From Dechloromonas sp. (GTDB lineage Bacteria > Pseudomonadota > Gammaproteobacteria > Burkholderiales > Rhodocyclaceae), in assembly GCA_028687035.1 (NCBI GenBank), contig JAQUAX010000003.1, positions 62,001-126,000 on the forward strand: a DNA stretch of 64,000 nucleotides. The letters are read 5' to 3'. The notes under the pieces were generated by a model. The model ran no database searches, was not told the DNA's origin, and worked only from the letters and a program-made list of their open reading frames with translations. Numbering within the stretch: position 1 is the stretch's first letter; each line of letters starts with the position of its first letter. This document shows, in pieces, positions 15,674 through 22,470 of this stretch. A program made the position numbers and the translations under genes.

Positions 15674-17524
15674 ATGGAAGAGTGGGTCGGCCAGCTGTGG
15701 CATCGCTGGATCACGCGGGCGGCCGGCGACGGTCACCCGGCCGCGGCCGTCGCGCTGCGCGACGTGGCGCGCCCGCTGGCGATCTACTTCCGGGCGCTCG
15801 GCGGCGATCCCGGGCTGCGCGTCGCCGCGGCGACCGCCGACCGCAACGACGGCCGGCGCCGCTGGCTGGCCCGCGTCGCCGGCAGCGGCGAGCGGGTGTC
15901 GCTGGCCCGGCGCGACAGCGAAACGCTGCGCCTGCCGCCGAGCATCGACGCCTTTCCCGACCCGGCGCTGAACCGCGACCTGTATTACTGGCTGGCCGCG
16001 CTGTCGGCCAGTCTCGACGCGCTCGATCCGCCGGCCGACGACCCGGACGGCATCCGCCGCAACCAGCAGGCGACCTGCCTGGCGCTCGCGCGCTGGCCCG
16101 GGCTGAACGGCCGCTACCGGCGCCTGGTCGAGGCCTATCTGGCCGCCCGCCGGCTGCCGGCCGGTCTGCCCGAGCCCGAAATCGCCCGCGAAAACGCGCT
16201 GCGCCAGGCGTTGACCGCGCCCGGCAGCGTCGACCGCCTGCCGCCGGTGCCGCCGGGAACGCCGCCGGTCCAGCCGGTGCTGCTGTGGCTGCATGCCGGC
16301 GCGCTGAGCGGGCCGGCGGAAGCGCGCAACGGCGACGGCGAGGCCGGCGCCGGCGGCGCGCAGCAGGACGGCGGCGACCAGGCGCACCGCGCCGAGCGCG
16401 TCGAGGCGTCGCGCGAGAAGAACGGGCTGCTGATGTATTTCCGGGCCGAGAGCCTGCTGTCGATCGCCGAATTCCTGCGCATCAACCGCAGCACCGACGA
16501 CGACCCGGACCCGCAGGCGGCCGACGCCGCGCGCGACCTGGAACAGCTGGCGCTGGCGACGCCGGACGCCGGCGAACGCGTCGCGTCGCGCGTGCGCTTC
16601 GACCTCGACCTGCCGTCGGCGGCCGAGGACGACCTGCCGCTTGGCCCCGGCCTGCCGCTGCCCGAATGGGACTACCGCAAGGGCGTGCTGATCGAGGACC
16701 ATGTCCGGCTGCAGGAACTCGAATCCCGCCACGCGGTGCCGCAGCCGCTGCCCGACCGTCTGCGCCGCACCGCGCGCCGGCTGCACCAGCAGTTCGCCGC
16801 GCTGCAGCCGGCCCGCCGCTGGCTGAAGGGGCAGCCGGACGGCAGCGAGATCGACCTCGACGCGGTGGTCCGCGCGGCCACCGACCGCGCCTGCGGCCGC
16901 CACCCGGAGGAACAGCTGCACCTGGCGCTCGAGCGCCGCGAGCGCGACCTGGCCTGCCTGGCGCTGGCCGACCTGTCGCTATCGACCGATGCCTGGGTGT
17001 CGAGCGAGGCGCGCGTCATCGACGTGATCCGCGACGCGCTGCTGCTGTTCGGCGAGGCGCTGAAATCGACCGGCGACCGCTTCGCGTTCTGCGGCTTCTC
17101 GTCGGTCCGTCGCCAGCAGGTCCGCTTCCACCGGCTGAAGGATTTCGGCGAGGCTTTCGACGACCGCGTGCGCGGCCGCGTGCAGGCCATCCGTCCCGGC
17201 TACTACACGCGGATGGGCGCCGCGATCCGGCGGGCCAGCCAGCTGCTGGCGGCCGAGCCGGCCGGGCGGCGGATCCTGATCCTGCTGTCCGACGGCAAGC
17301 CGAACGACCTCGACCTGTACGACAGCCGCTACGGCATCGAGGACACCCGGGCCGCCGTGCACGAGGCGCGCCGCCTGGGGCTGGTGCCCTTCTGCCTGAC
17401 GGTGGACCGCGAAGGCGGCGGCTATCTGCCGCACCTGTTCGGGCAGTCCGGCTATGCGGTGCTGCGCCGGCCGGAGGAACTGCCGACCCGGCTGCCGGCG
17501 CTCTACGCGCAGCTGACGCGCTGA
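15674..17524 (+). CDS. norD: NorD, VWA-domain activator of nitric oxide reductase
   Basis: A 616-residue cytoplasmic protein ending in a von Willebrand factor A domain. The C-terminal ~200 residues contain LILLSDGKPNDLDLYDSRYG and an upstream MIDAS-like DLSLSTDAWVS. The Asp/Glu-rich middle and the overall length match NorD. It partners NorQ in chaperone-assisted FeB insertion. The start directly abuts the polyferredoxin stop. It converges on the regulator gene at 17529 with a 4-bp gap and no hairpin. Confidence 0.95.
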   Translation: MEEWVGQLWHRWITRAAGDGHPAAAVALRDVARPLAIYFRALGGDPGLRVAAATADRNDGRRRWLARVAGSGERVSLARRDSETLRLPPSIDAFPDPALNRDLYYWLAALSASLDALDPPADDPDGIRRNQQATCLALARWPGLNGRYRRLVEAYLAARRLPAGLPEPEIARENALRQALTAPGSVDRLPPVPPGTPPVQPVLLWLHAGALSGPAEARNGDGEAGAGGAQQDGGDQAHRAERVEASREKNGLLMYFRAESLLSIAEFLRINRSTDDDPDPQAADAARDLEQLALATPDAGERVASRVRFDLDLPSAAEDDLPLGPGLPLPEWDYRKGVLIEDHVRLQELESRHAVPQPLPDRLRRTARRLHQQFAALQPARRWLKGQPDGSEIDLDAVVRAATDRACGRHPEEQLHLALERRERDLACLALADLSLSTDAWVSSEARVIDVIRDALLLFGEALKSTGDRFAFCGFSSVRRQQVRFHRLKDFGEAFDDRVRGRVQAIRPGYYTRMGAAIRRASQLLAAEPAGRRILILLSDGKPNDLDLYDSRYGIEDTRAAVHEARRLGLVPFCLTVDREGGGYLPHLFGQSGYAVLRRPEELPTRLPALYAQLTR

Positions 17525-17528
17525 GGGC

Positions 17529-18245
17529 TCAGCCGAGCGCGGCGCGCAGCCGGGCGAGATCGGGGATGCGGATGGTCCGGCCCTGGACCTCGATCAGCCC
17601 GTCGCCGTCGAGTTCGTGCAGCACCCGCGAGAAATGCTCCTGCGTCATGTTCAGCCGCGACGCGATGGTTTCCTTGGTCGTCGGCAGGCGCAGCGTGACC
17701 AGGCCGTGCTCGGCGGGCTGCGCCTCCTGCTGCTCTTCCTCGCCCAGCAGGTAGCTGATGATGCGTTCCTTGCCGGAGCGCAGCGTGTGGTTTTCCAGCT
17801 CGCAGATCAGGTGGTGCAGCCGGAACGACAGGCCGGACAGCAGCTTGCGGGCGAGTCCCGGCGTCCTGTCGAGTTCGGCGAACAGCGTCTTCTTGCCGAT
17901 GAACAGCAGCTGGCAGTCGGTCAGCGCCTGCGCCATCAGCACGAAGGGCAGGTCGATGAACATCACCGCTTCGCCGAAGCTCTGCCCGGGTCGCAGGATC
18001 TCGACCACCTTCTGGTGGCCGTCGGCGGCGCTGAAGGCGAGCTTGACCTGCCCGGCGACGACCAGATAGAAGCCCTGGCAGGGATCGCCCTTGCGGAACA
18101 GCACCTGGCCGCGGTCGCAGGCGACCAGGTGGCAGCCGCGTTCGAGGCGCCGCAGTTCGTCGTCGCGGAAGCCCGAGAACAGCGGCATCCGGCGCAGCAT
18201 GTCCGGGATGTCCGGGGCCGATACCGGGTCGTGGGTCGCCTTCAT
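17529..18245 (-). CDS. Crp/Fnr-family regulator, Dnr/NnrR-like
   Basis: A 238-residue regulator with an N-terminal cyclic-nucleotide-type sensor (FSGFRDDELRRLERG, GQVLFRKGDPCQGFYLVVAG), a long dimerisation helix and a C-terminal winged helix (TKETIASRLNMTQEHFSRVL). The recognition helix has E-x-x-S-R, the FNR-class code for TTGAT half-sites. The N-terminal FeS cysteines of FNR are absent, so a haem or NO-sensing Dnr/NnrR type is more likely. It is the last gene of the leftward copper operon, 14 bp after the unknown exported protein. Its targets probably include the FNR-like boxes mapped in this window, including that of its own operon. Confidence 0.88.
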   Translation of the reverse strand: MKATHDPVSAPDIPDMLRRMPLFSGFRDDELRRLERGCHLVACDRGQVLFRKGDPCQGFYLVVAGQVKLAFSAADGHQKVVEILRPGQSFGEAVMFIDLPFVLMAQALTDCQLLFIGKKTLFAELDRTPGLARKLLSGLSFRLHHLICELENHTLRSGKERIISYLLGEEEQQEAQPAEHGLVTLRLPTTKETIASRLNMTQEHFSRVLHELDGDGLIEVQGRTIRIPDLARLRAALG

Positions 18246-18259
18246 GGCCGGGGCGCCGC

Positions 18260-18883
18260 TCACGGCCTCCACGCGCAGCCGCGCAGCGGCCGGCCGGCGG
18301 CCTGGCCTTCGGCCGCCCAGCCGGTCGCGAAACCGTCCTCGGCCTGCAGGCAGGGGCGCTTGCGGAATTCCCAGGCGGTCTCGCCGGCGCGCAGCCGGGC
18401 CGTCGCCGGGTCGGCCTGCTCCTCGGTGTAGCCCGTCTCCTGATCGGCGCCGCCGCCCTGGGTCAGGCGCAGCTTGTCGCCGGCCGTGGTCAGCTGCCAG
18501 CTCTTCCCGGCGGCCCGCCAGCGTCCGGTGGTCTGGCGCGGCGCGTGGCAGCGGGCGTCGGTGTGCGCAAAATTGAGCGCGTTCGCCTGCAGCAGGCCCT
18601 GCGTCGATTCGCCGACCAGTTCGACGTACAGCGGTTTGCCGTCCTGCAGGCCGAGCTGCTTCAGCGTCGCGACGACTTCGCCGCCGGGCGAGACGTCCTC
18701 GACGGCCAGATAGCTGCGGTCGCGGCACGGCGAAAAGATCAGCCGTTCGCCGTGGAGCAGGATCAGGCCGCGGGCGACGCCCTTTTCGGGGGCCGGCGCG
18801 GGCGGCGGCGGGACTTCTTCGGCGCGCAGGCCGGGGGCGGCGAGCAGGCCGGCCAGCAGCAGGGGGATCAGGGATGTCTTCAT
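18260..18883 (-). CDS. exported protein of unknown function
   Basis: A 207-residue protein with a Sec signal (MKTSLIPLLLAGLLAAPGLR-AEE) and a Pro-rich start of the mature chain. The body is a small beta-rich domain containing SPCRDRSYLAVEDV and a C-terminal half with RWRAAGKSWQLTTAGDKLRL, somewhat like lipoprotein-type folds of the META/NlpE/COG3650 kind. Four cysteines could form disulfides. It lies between a Sco gene and the Dnr-type regulator gene in the copper operon, so a periplasmic role in metal handling or envelope sensing is likely. The family is not recognised with certainty. Confidence 0.7.
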   Translation of the reverse strand: MKTSLIPLLLAGLLAAPGLRAEEVPPPPAPAPEKGVARGLILLHGERLIFSPCRDRSYLAVEDVSPGGEVVATLKQLGLQDGKPLYVELVGESTQGLLQANALNFAHTDARCHAPRQTTGRWRAAGKSWQLTTAGDKLRLTQGGGADQETGYTEEQADPATARLRAGETAWEFRKRPCLQAEDGFATGWAAEGQAAGRPLRGCAWRP

Positions 18884-18908
18884 CGTGCAGTCCGTCGTGG
18901 GGGCGGCG

Positions 18909-19505
18909 TCAGCCGCCGTGGAGGTGGGCGCGGATGGCGTCCGCGATCTGTTCCGGCGGCGTGCCGTAGGCGAATTTCTTCAGGAAGCCGCCGTCGCGAT
19001 CAAGCAAATACATGCCGGCCGAATGGTCGACCGCGTAATGCGACGCCTGGCCGCTGCTGCCCGGAACCTTGGCGTAGCGCACCTTGAAGTTGCGGGCCGC
19101 GCGCTGCACCAGTTCCGCCGATCCGGTCAGGCCGAGGATGCGCGGATCGAAGAAGGCGGTGTAGGTCTTCAGCGATTTCGGCGTGTCGCGTTCCGGGTCG
19201 ACCGACACGAAAATGCCCTGCAGCGCGCCGGCCTCGTCGCCGAGCCGGCGCAGCACCTCGGCCATCTCGAGCAGCGTGGTCGGGCAGATGTCGGGACAGA
19301 AGGTGTAGCCGAAGGCGATCAGCTGCAGCCGGCCGCGGAAATCCTGGTCGGTGACGGCGCCGCCGTCCGGGCCGATCAGCAGGTAGCGCGTGCGGATTTC
19401 GGCCGGTGCCGGGTCGCCCAGGCCGTGCGCCGAAAAATCCTGCGCCGCCGCGCCGCCGAACAGGCAGCACGCGGCCAGCGCAAGCAGCGCCCGGCGGGTG
19501 ATCAC
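18909..19505 (-). CDS. SCO1/SenC-type copper chaperone (copy B)
   Basis: A 198-residue thioredoxin-fold copper chaperone. The metal site has CPDIC (FGYTFCPDICPTTL) and the distal His in YAVDHSAGMYL. The N-terminus is a signal peptide or anchor with a twin-Arg (MITRRALLALAACCLFGG). It starts with GTG overlapping the stop of the preceding gene. Sco proteins load or reduce the CuA site of oxidases; next to nosZ a role in NosZ CuA maturation is likely. Confidence 0.92.
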   Translation of the reverse strand: MITRRALLALAACCLFGGAAAQDFSAHGLGDPAPAEIRTRYLLIGPDGGAVTDQDFRGRLQLIAFGYTFCPDICPTTLLEMAEVLRRLGDEAGALQGIFVSVDPERDTPKSLKTYTAFFDPRILGLTGSAELVQRAARNFKVRYAKVPGSSGQASHYAVDHSAGMYLLDRDGGFLKKFAYGTPPEQIADAIRAHLHGG

Positions 19506-19849
19506 GGCTTCGCTCCGGCGGCTTCGCGCAGACCGGCCTCGGCCGCGGCGATCCGTTCGGCCAGGCTGCGGCCGTCCGGGCAGGTCGCGCCGGAGCGGCC
19601 GAATTCGAGGAAGGAGGCGCTGGTTGCCTGTTCGAACTGTTCGCCGATGCCGCGTTCCTTGGGGGCGACCTCGATGACGATGTCGCGCAGCCGCGCGGTC
19701 AGCGCCTTTTGCTGGCAGGCCAGCGCGACGCCGTTCAGTTCGCCGAGCCGGGCGACGGCCTGCGGCAGCGCGTCGGCCGGCTGGGCGCCGGTGCCGCCGG
19801 CGAGGCCGCCGAACAGCGCGGCGGCGAGCAGTATGGATTTGCGGATCAT
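19502..19849 (-). CDS. small exported protein of unknown function
   Basis: A 115-residue protein with a clear signal peptide (MIRKSILLAAALFGGLAGGTGAQ) and a strong AGGAGGAAAG ribosome-binding site. The mature part has two cysteines (ALACQQ, GATCPDG) and is mostly helical. No family was recognised. Its place between periplasmic copper proteins suggests a periplasmic partner in copper or cytochrome maturation (inference). Confidence 0.75.
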   Translation of the reverse strand: MIRKSILLAAALFGGLAGGTGAQPADALPQAVARLGELNGVALACQQKALTARLRDIVIEVAPKERGIGEQFEQATSASFLEFGRSGATCPDGRSLAERIAAAEAGLREAAGAKP

Positions 19850-19875
19850 CTTTCCTCCTGTCCTTTGTGGACTCG

Positions 19876-20550
19876 TTATGGGGTCGTCGCGGCCGGCACG
19901 GCGGAGATCACTTCGCCGCTGCGCGAATCGACGAATTCGATGCGCTGCAGCTGGCCGACCAGGTAGCGCTTCTTCAGCGTGAAATCGACCGGCGTGCCGT
20001 GCGTCGCCTTCCAGAAGGTCGTGCTTTCGCGGGTCGCCGGGGCGTCCGGGCAGACGCGGGCGACGACGCGCAGCGCCTCGGGCGGCGTATTGGCCGGGGC
20101 CGCGAAATGGCCGCCGGCATCGTCGGGCAGCGCGGCCAGCCGGGCCGGGTCGGCGAAGGCCAGGTAATAGTCGTAGCGCCAGACGACGTTCATCGTCTGC
20201 AGTTCGCCGATCTGGTCCTCGGCCTGGTATTCGCCGCGCTTTTCGCTGCGCGAGCCGAGCGGCAGCGACTTGTAGCGGTAATAGTCGGTCTCGCCGGCGG
20301 CCGGCACGTCGCGCCAGCTCCAGCCTTCGGCGATGTCGTCGTAATGCAGCCGGTAACCGGCCGGCCGGCCGTCTTCGGCGGTGTCGACGGCCAGCGTGTC
20401 GCCGCCGGCGAGGTCGATGTCGACGGCGTAGCATTCGCCGGCCGCGGTCTGCGCGGCCAGCTTCTCGTACAGCGCCGGGCCGTTCCCGGCCGCGCCGGCC
20501 GTTCCGGCGAGCAGCAGCGCGAGGGGAATCAGGGCGAGCGGGCGTTGCAT
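19876..20550 (-). CDS. exported protein of unknown function
   Basis: A 224-residue protein with a signal peptide (MQRPLALIPLALLLAGTAGA) and a mature part rich in Tyr, Asp and Trp (YRLHYDDIAEGWSWRD, NVVWRYDYYLAF). It has two cysteines. The C-terminus holds FTLKKRYLVGQLQRIEFVDS. No known domain was recognised. It lies in the leftward copper operon, 11 bp after the PCuAC gene. Confidence 0.72.
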   Translation of the reverse strand: MQRPLALIPLALLLAGTAGAAGNGPALYEKLAAQTAAGECYAVDIDLAGGDTLAVDTAEDGRPAGYRLHYDDIAEGWSWRDVPAAGETDYYRYKSLPLGSRSEKRGEYQAEDQIGELQTMNVVWRYDYYLAFADPARLAALPDDAGGHFAAPANTPPEALRVVARVCPDAPATRESTTFWKATHGTPVDFTLKKRYLVGQLQRIEFVDSRSGEVISAVPAATTP

Positions 20551-20561
20551 GGCCGCTCTGC

Positions 20562-21020
20562 CTAGGGGCGGTTCATCGGCATGCCGCCGGCCGTCGGCCG
20601 GACGACCGGCGCCTCGACGCGCAGGCTGGAGCCATCGGCGAATTCGAGCGTGATCGGCAGTCGACCGCCTTCCTGCAGCGGCGCCTTCAGGTCGATCAGC
20701 ATCACGTGCAGGCCGCCCGGCTTGAGCACGGCTTCGCCGCCCGCCTTGATGTCGATCGCCGGGACCGGGCGCATCTTCATCACGCCGTTCTCGTGCAGGT
20801 GGGTATGCAGCTCGGTGATCCGGGACGCCGGGTTGCTGGCGCGGACGACGCGGACGTCGCGCTCGCCGGCGTTGCGGATCACCATGAAGGCGCCGGTCGC
20901 CATCGCGTTGGGCGGCGCCAGCCGGACGTAGGGATCGACGACCGAGACGCGGTCGGCGTCGGCGGCGATGGCCAGCGCGCACAGGCCGAGGCCGGCGGCG
21001 AGGACGGAGAGTTTCTTCAT
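20562..21020 (-). CDS. PCuAC-type periplasmic copper chaperone
   Basis: A 152-residue protein with a Sec signal (MKKLSVLAAGLGLCALAIA). The Cu(I) site H-x10-M-x21-H-x-M of the DUF461/PCuAC family is recognisable: the His-rich TELHTHLHENGVMKMRPV and the later GGLHVMLIDL. PCuAC passes Cu(I) to Sco proteins and CuA sites. A second Met pair lies near the C-terminus (GGMPMNRP). Confidence 0.93.
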   Translation of the reverse strand: MKKLSVLAAGLGLCALAIAADADRVSVVDPYVRLAPPNAMATGAFMVIRNAGERDVRVVRASNPASRITELHTHLHENGVMKMRPVPAIDIKAGGEAVLKPGGLHVMLIDLKAPLQEGGRLPITLEFADGSSLRVEAPVVRPTAGGMPMNRP

Positions 21021-21031
21021 GCGTTTTTCCT

Positions 21032-21631
21032 TCAGGGCGTAGTCATGGCCCGACGCAGGGCCGATGCGATGCGGACGGGCGGCGTGCCGTGGGCGAGCTT
21101 GTCCACGACCCGGCCGTCGCGGTCCACGACGTAGAGATCGGCCGAATGATCGACCACGTAGCCGCCGGCGGTGTCGGCCGGCTGGCGGGCATAGAAGGCG
21201 CCGTAGCGGCGGGCAACGTCGGCGACCTGTTCGGCGCTGCCGGTGACGCCGACGATGGCCGGATGGAAGAAGGCCGTGTATTCGCGCAGCCGGGCCGGCG
21301 TGTCGCGCTGCGGATCGACCGACACGAACAGCGCGGCGAAACGCGCGCGCTCGTCCGGTTCGAGCTGCTCGATCGCCTCCGCCGTTGCGGCCAGCGCGGT
21401 CGGGCAGATGTCCGGGCAGTAGGTGTAGCCGAAATCGAGCAGCACGACCTTGCCGCGGAAATCGGCCAGCGCGACCGGGCCGCCCGCCGACTGCAGCGTG
21501 AAGTCGCCGCCCGCCGGCAGGGCCGGCACCGGCAGCGGCCGGGCCGGCGCTTCCGGGTGCCAGAACAGGCCGAGGCCGGCGATCAGCGCGGCGAGCAGCA
21601 CGGCGACGGCGGAGAGCAGCTTGTCGGACAT
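21032..21631 (-). CDS. SCO1/SenC-type copper chaperone (copy A)
   Basis: A 199-residue, membrane-anchored Sco protein with an N-terminal TM helix (about residues 5-24), CPDIC (FGYTYCPDICPTAL) and the distal His in YVVDHSADLYV. It is clearly related to the copy at 18909 but diverged, so the two may serve different CuA proteins or different steps. It is followed after 11 bp by PCuAC. Confidence 0.93.
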   Translation of the reverse strand: MSDKLLSAVAVLLAALIAGLGLFWHPEAPARPLPVPALPAGGDFTLQSAGGPVALADFRGKVVLLDFGYTYCPDICPTALAATAEAIEQLEPDERARFAALFVSVDPQRDTPARLREYTAFFHPAIVGVTGSAEQVADVARRYGAFYARQPADTAGGYVVDHSADLYVVDRDGRVVDKLAHGTPPVRIASALRRAMTTP

Positions 21632-21635
21632 CGCG

Positions 21636-22121
21636 TCAGCTCCCGGTCGTGAATTCGTAGGGCAGCGCCAGCCGCTGGCCGTCGCGTTCGATCAGCAGCG
21701 TGGCGCGCCAGCGCATGTCGCCGGTGATGCAGACGGGCAGGGCGACCTGGGCGACGTAGCGGCCGTTGCCGGCGGCCTGCAGCGGCTTGCGGTTCTCGCC
21801 CATGTCCATGTCGAGGCCGGCGAAGTCGATCTCGATTCTGGCCGGTGCCGGGCCGTCGACCGCGGCGGCGACGGTGAAGGGGCGGACCAGCGGCGCCGGC
21901 CGTTCGGCGAAGGCCAGTTCGAGCCGGCTGCCGTCGGGCAGTTCGGCGCGGCAGGCGGCGCGCTGCAGGTCGCAGGGCGGCGGCGTCAGCAGCCGGTCGG
22001 CGACCGGAAAGAACAGCGGCGACAGCTTGTTGGCGACGACCAGCACCAGCCCGATCGCCAGCAGGCCGATCAGGTCGGGAAGTATGCGTCGTTGCATCGT
22101 GCGTGCCATCGCGCCAGCCAT
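21636..22121 (-). CDS. FixH/YtkA-like membrane-anchored periplasmic protein
   Basis: Up to 161 residues, first gene of the leftward operon. One N-terminal TM helix (LIGLLAIGLVLVVANKLSPLF) is followed by a periplasmic beta-sandwich of the FixH/YtkA type (IEIDFAGLDMDMGENRKPL, GDMRWRATLLIERDGQRL). Such proteins accompany copper loading of haem-copper oxidases. The start is uncertain: ATGs at 22121, 22109 and 22097 are in frame and none has a good Shine-Dalgarno. Confidence 0.7.
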   Translation of the reverse strand: MAGAMARTMQRRILPDLIGLLAIGLVLVVANKLSPLFFPVADRLLTPPPCDLQRAACRAELPDGSRLELAFAERPAPLVRPFTVAAAVDGPAPARIEIDFAGLDMDMGENRKPLQAAGNGRYVAQVALPVCITGDMRWRATLLIERDGQRLALPYEFTTGS

Positions 22122-22138
22122 GTGCTTGAAGTTCGCCC

Positions 22139-22180
22139 ATTGTTCCGGGAGGGCGGGTGAAAAAAATTAACGGCCATCAA
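22139..22180 (-). promoter_or_regulatory. FNR/Dnr-type promoter of the leftward copper/regulator operon
   Basis: Read leftward, the box is TTGAT-GGCC-GTTAA (22180 to 22167), then a 22-bp gap and AACAAT as -10 (22144 to 22139). The predicted start is near 22132. The spacing is identical to the other boxes in this window. The operon ends with the Dnr-like gene, implying feedback control. Confidence 0.62.
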
Positions 22181-22312
22181 AAGCAGGCGGTAATGCCCGG
22201 GCATCGTCGCCGGACGGGCCGATTCTGCGCGCCCGGACGGCGGCTGCTAAGCCGGCGGATGCTGATTGCCGACCCGTAAGAAAACCGCAGAAGGGGTAGG
22301 AATTTTCCGGTA

Positions 22313-22326
22313 CGGACGATCGTCCG
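22313..22326. promoter_or_regulatory. 14-bp perfect palindrome upstream of nosZ copy 1
   Basis: CGGACGATCGTCCG is a perfect palindrome 38 bp upstream of the FNR-like box of nosZ1, in the 349-bp region between the divergent operons. It may be an operator for another regulator. It was not seen upstream of nosZ2. Confidence 0.4.
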
Positions 22327-22364
22327 GCAGCCCGGGGACACCAAAACTGGCGGTCCTGCCGGAT

Positions 22365-22406
22365 TTAACAATCATCAATTCTTTTCCCTTGATGGAAGCA
22401 TACAGT
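22365..22406 (+). promoter_or_regulatory. FNR/Dnr-type promoter of nosZ copy 1
   Basis: TTAAC-AATC-ATCAA (22365-22378) is followed after 22 bp by TACAGT (22401-22406). The predicted start is ~22413, box centre -41.5. The leader is ~58 nt with AGAGGAG before the ATG. Confidence 0.72.
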
Positions 22407-22422
22407 GCGGCAAATTGTCGCA
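22406..22422. promoter_or_regulatory. 17-bp palindrome at the nosZ1 transcription start, shared with nosZ2
   Basis: TGCGGCAAATTGTCGCA has 8-bp arms around a central A with one mismatch pair. It overlaps the predicted +1. The same element (TGCGACAAATTGCCGCA) lies before nosZ2 although the flanks are otherwise diverged. A repressor site or an mRNA 5'-end element are both possible. Confidence 0.55.
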
Positions 22423-22470
22423 GTTGGGCTGCGACGATGCCTGGCAGTTTTCTATCAGAGGAGAACGAAG

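Noticed and set aside
13898..16921. A 1007-codon open frame antisense to the norQ-norD region
   Set aside because: Low-complexity composition and perfect overlap with well-recognised nor genes; typical GC-rich antisense artefact.
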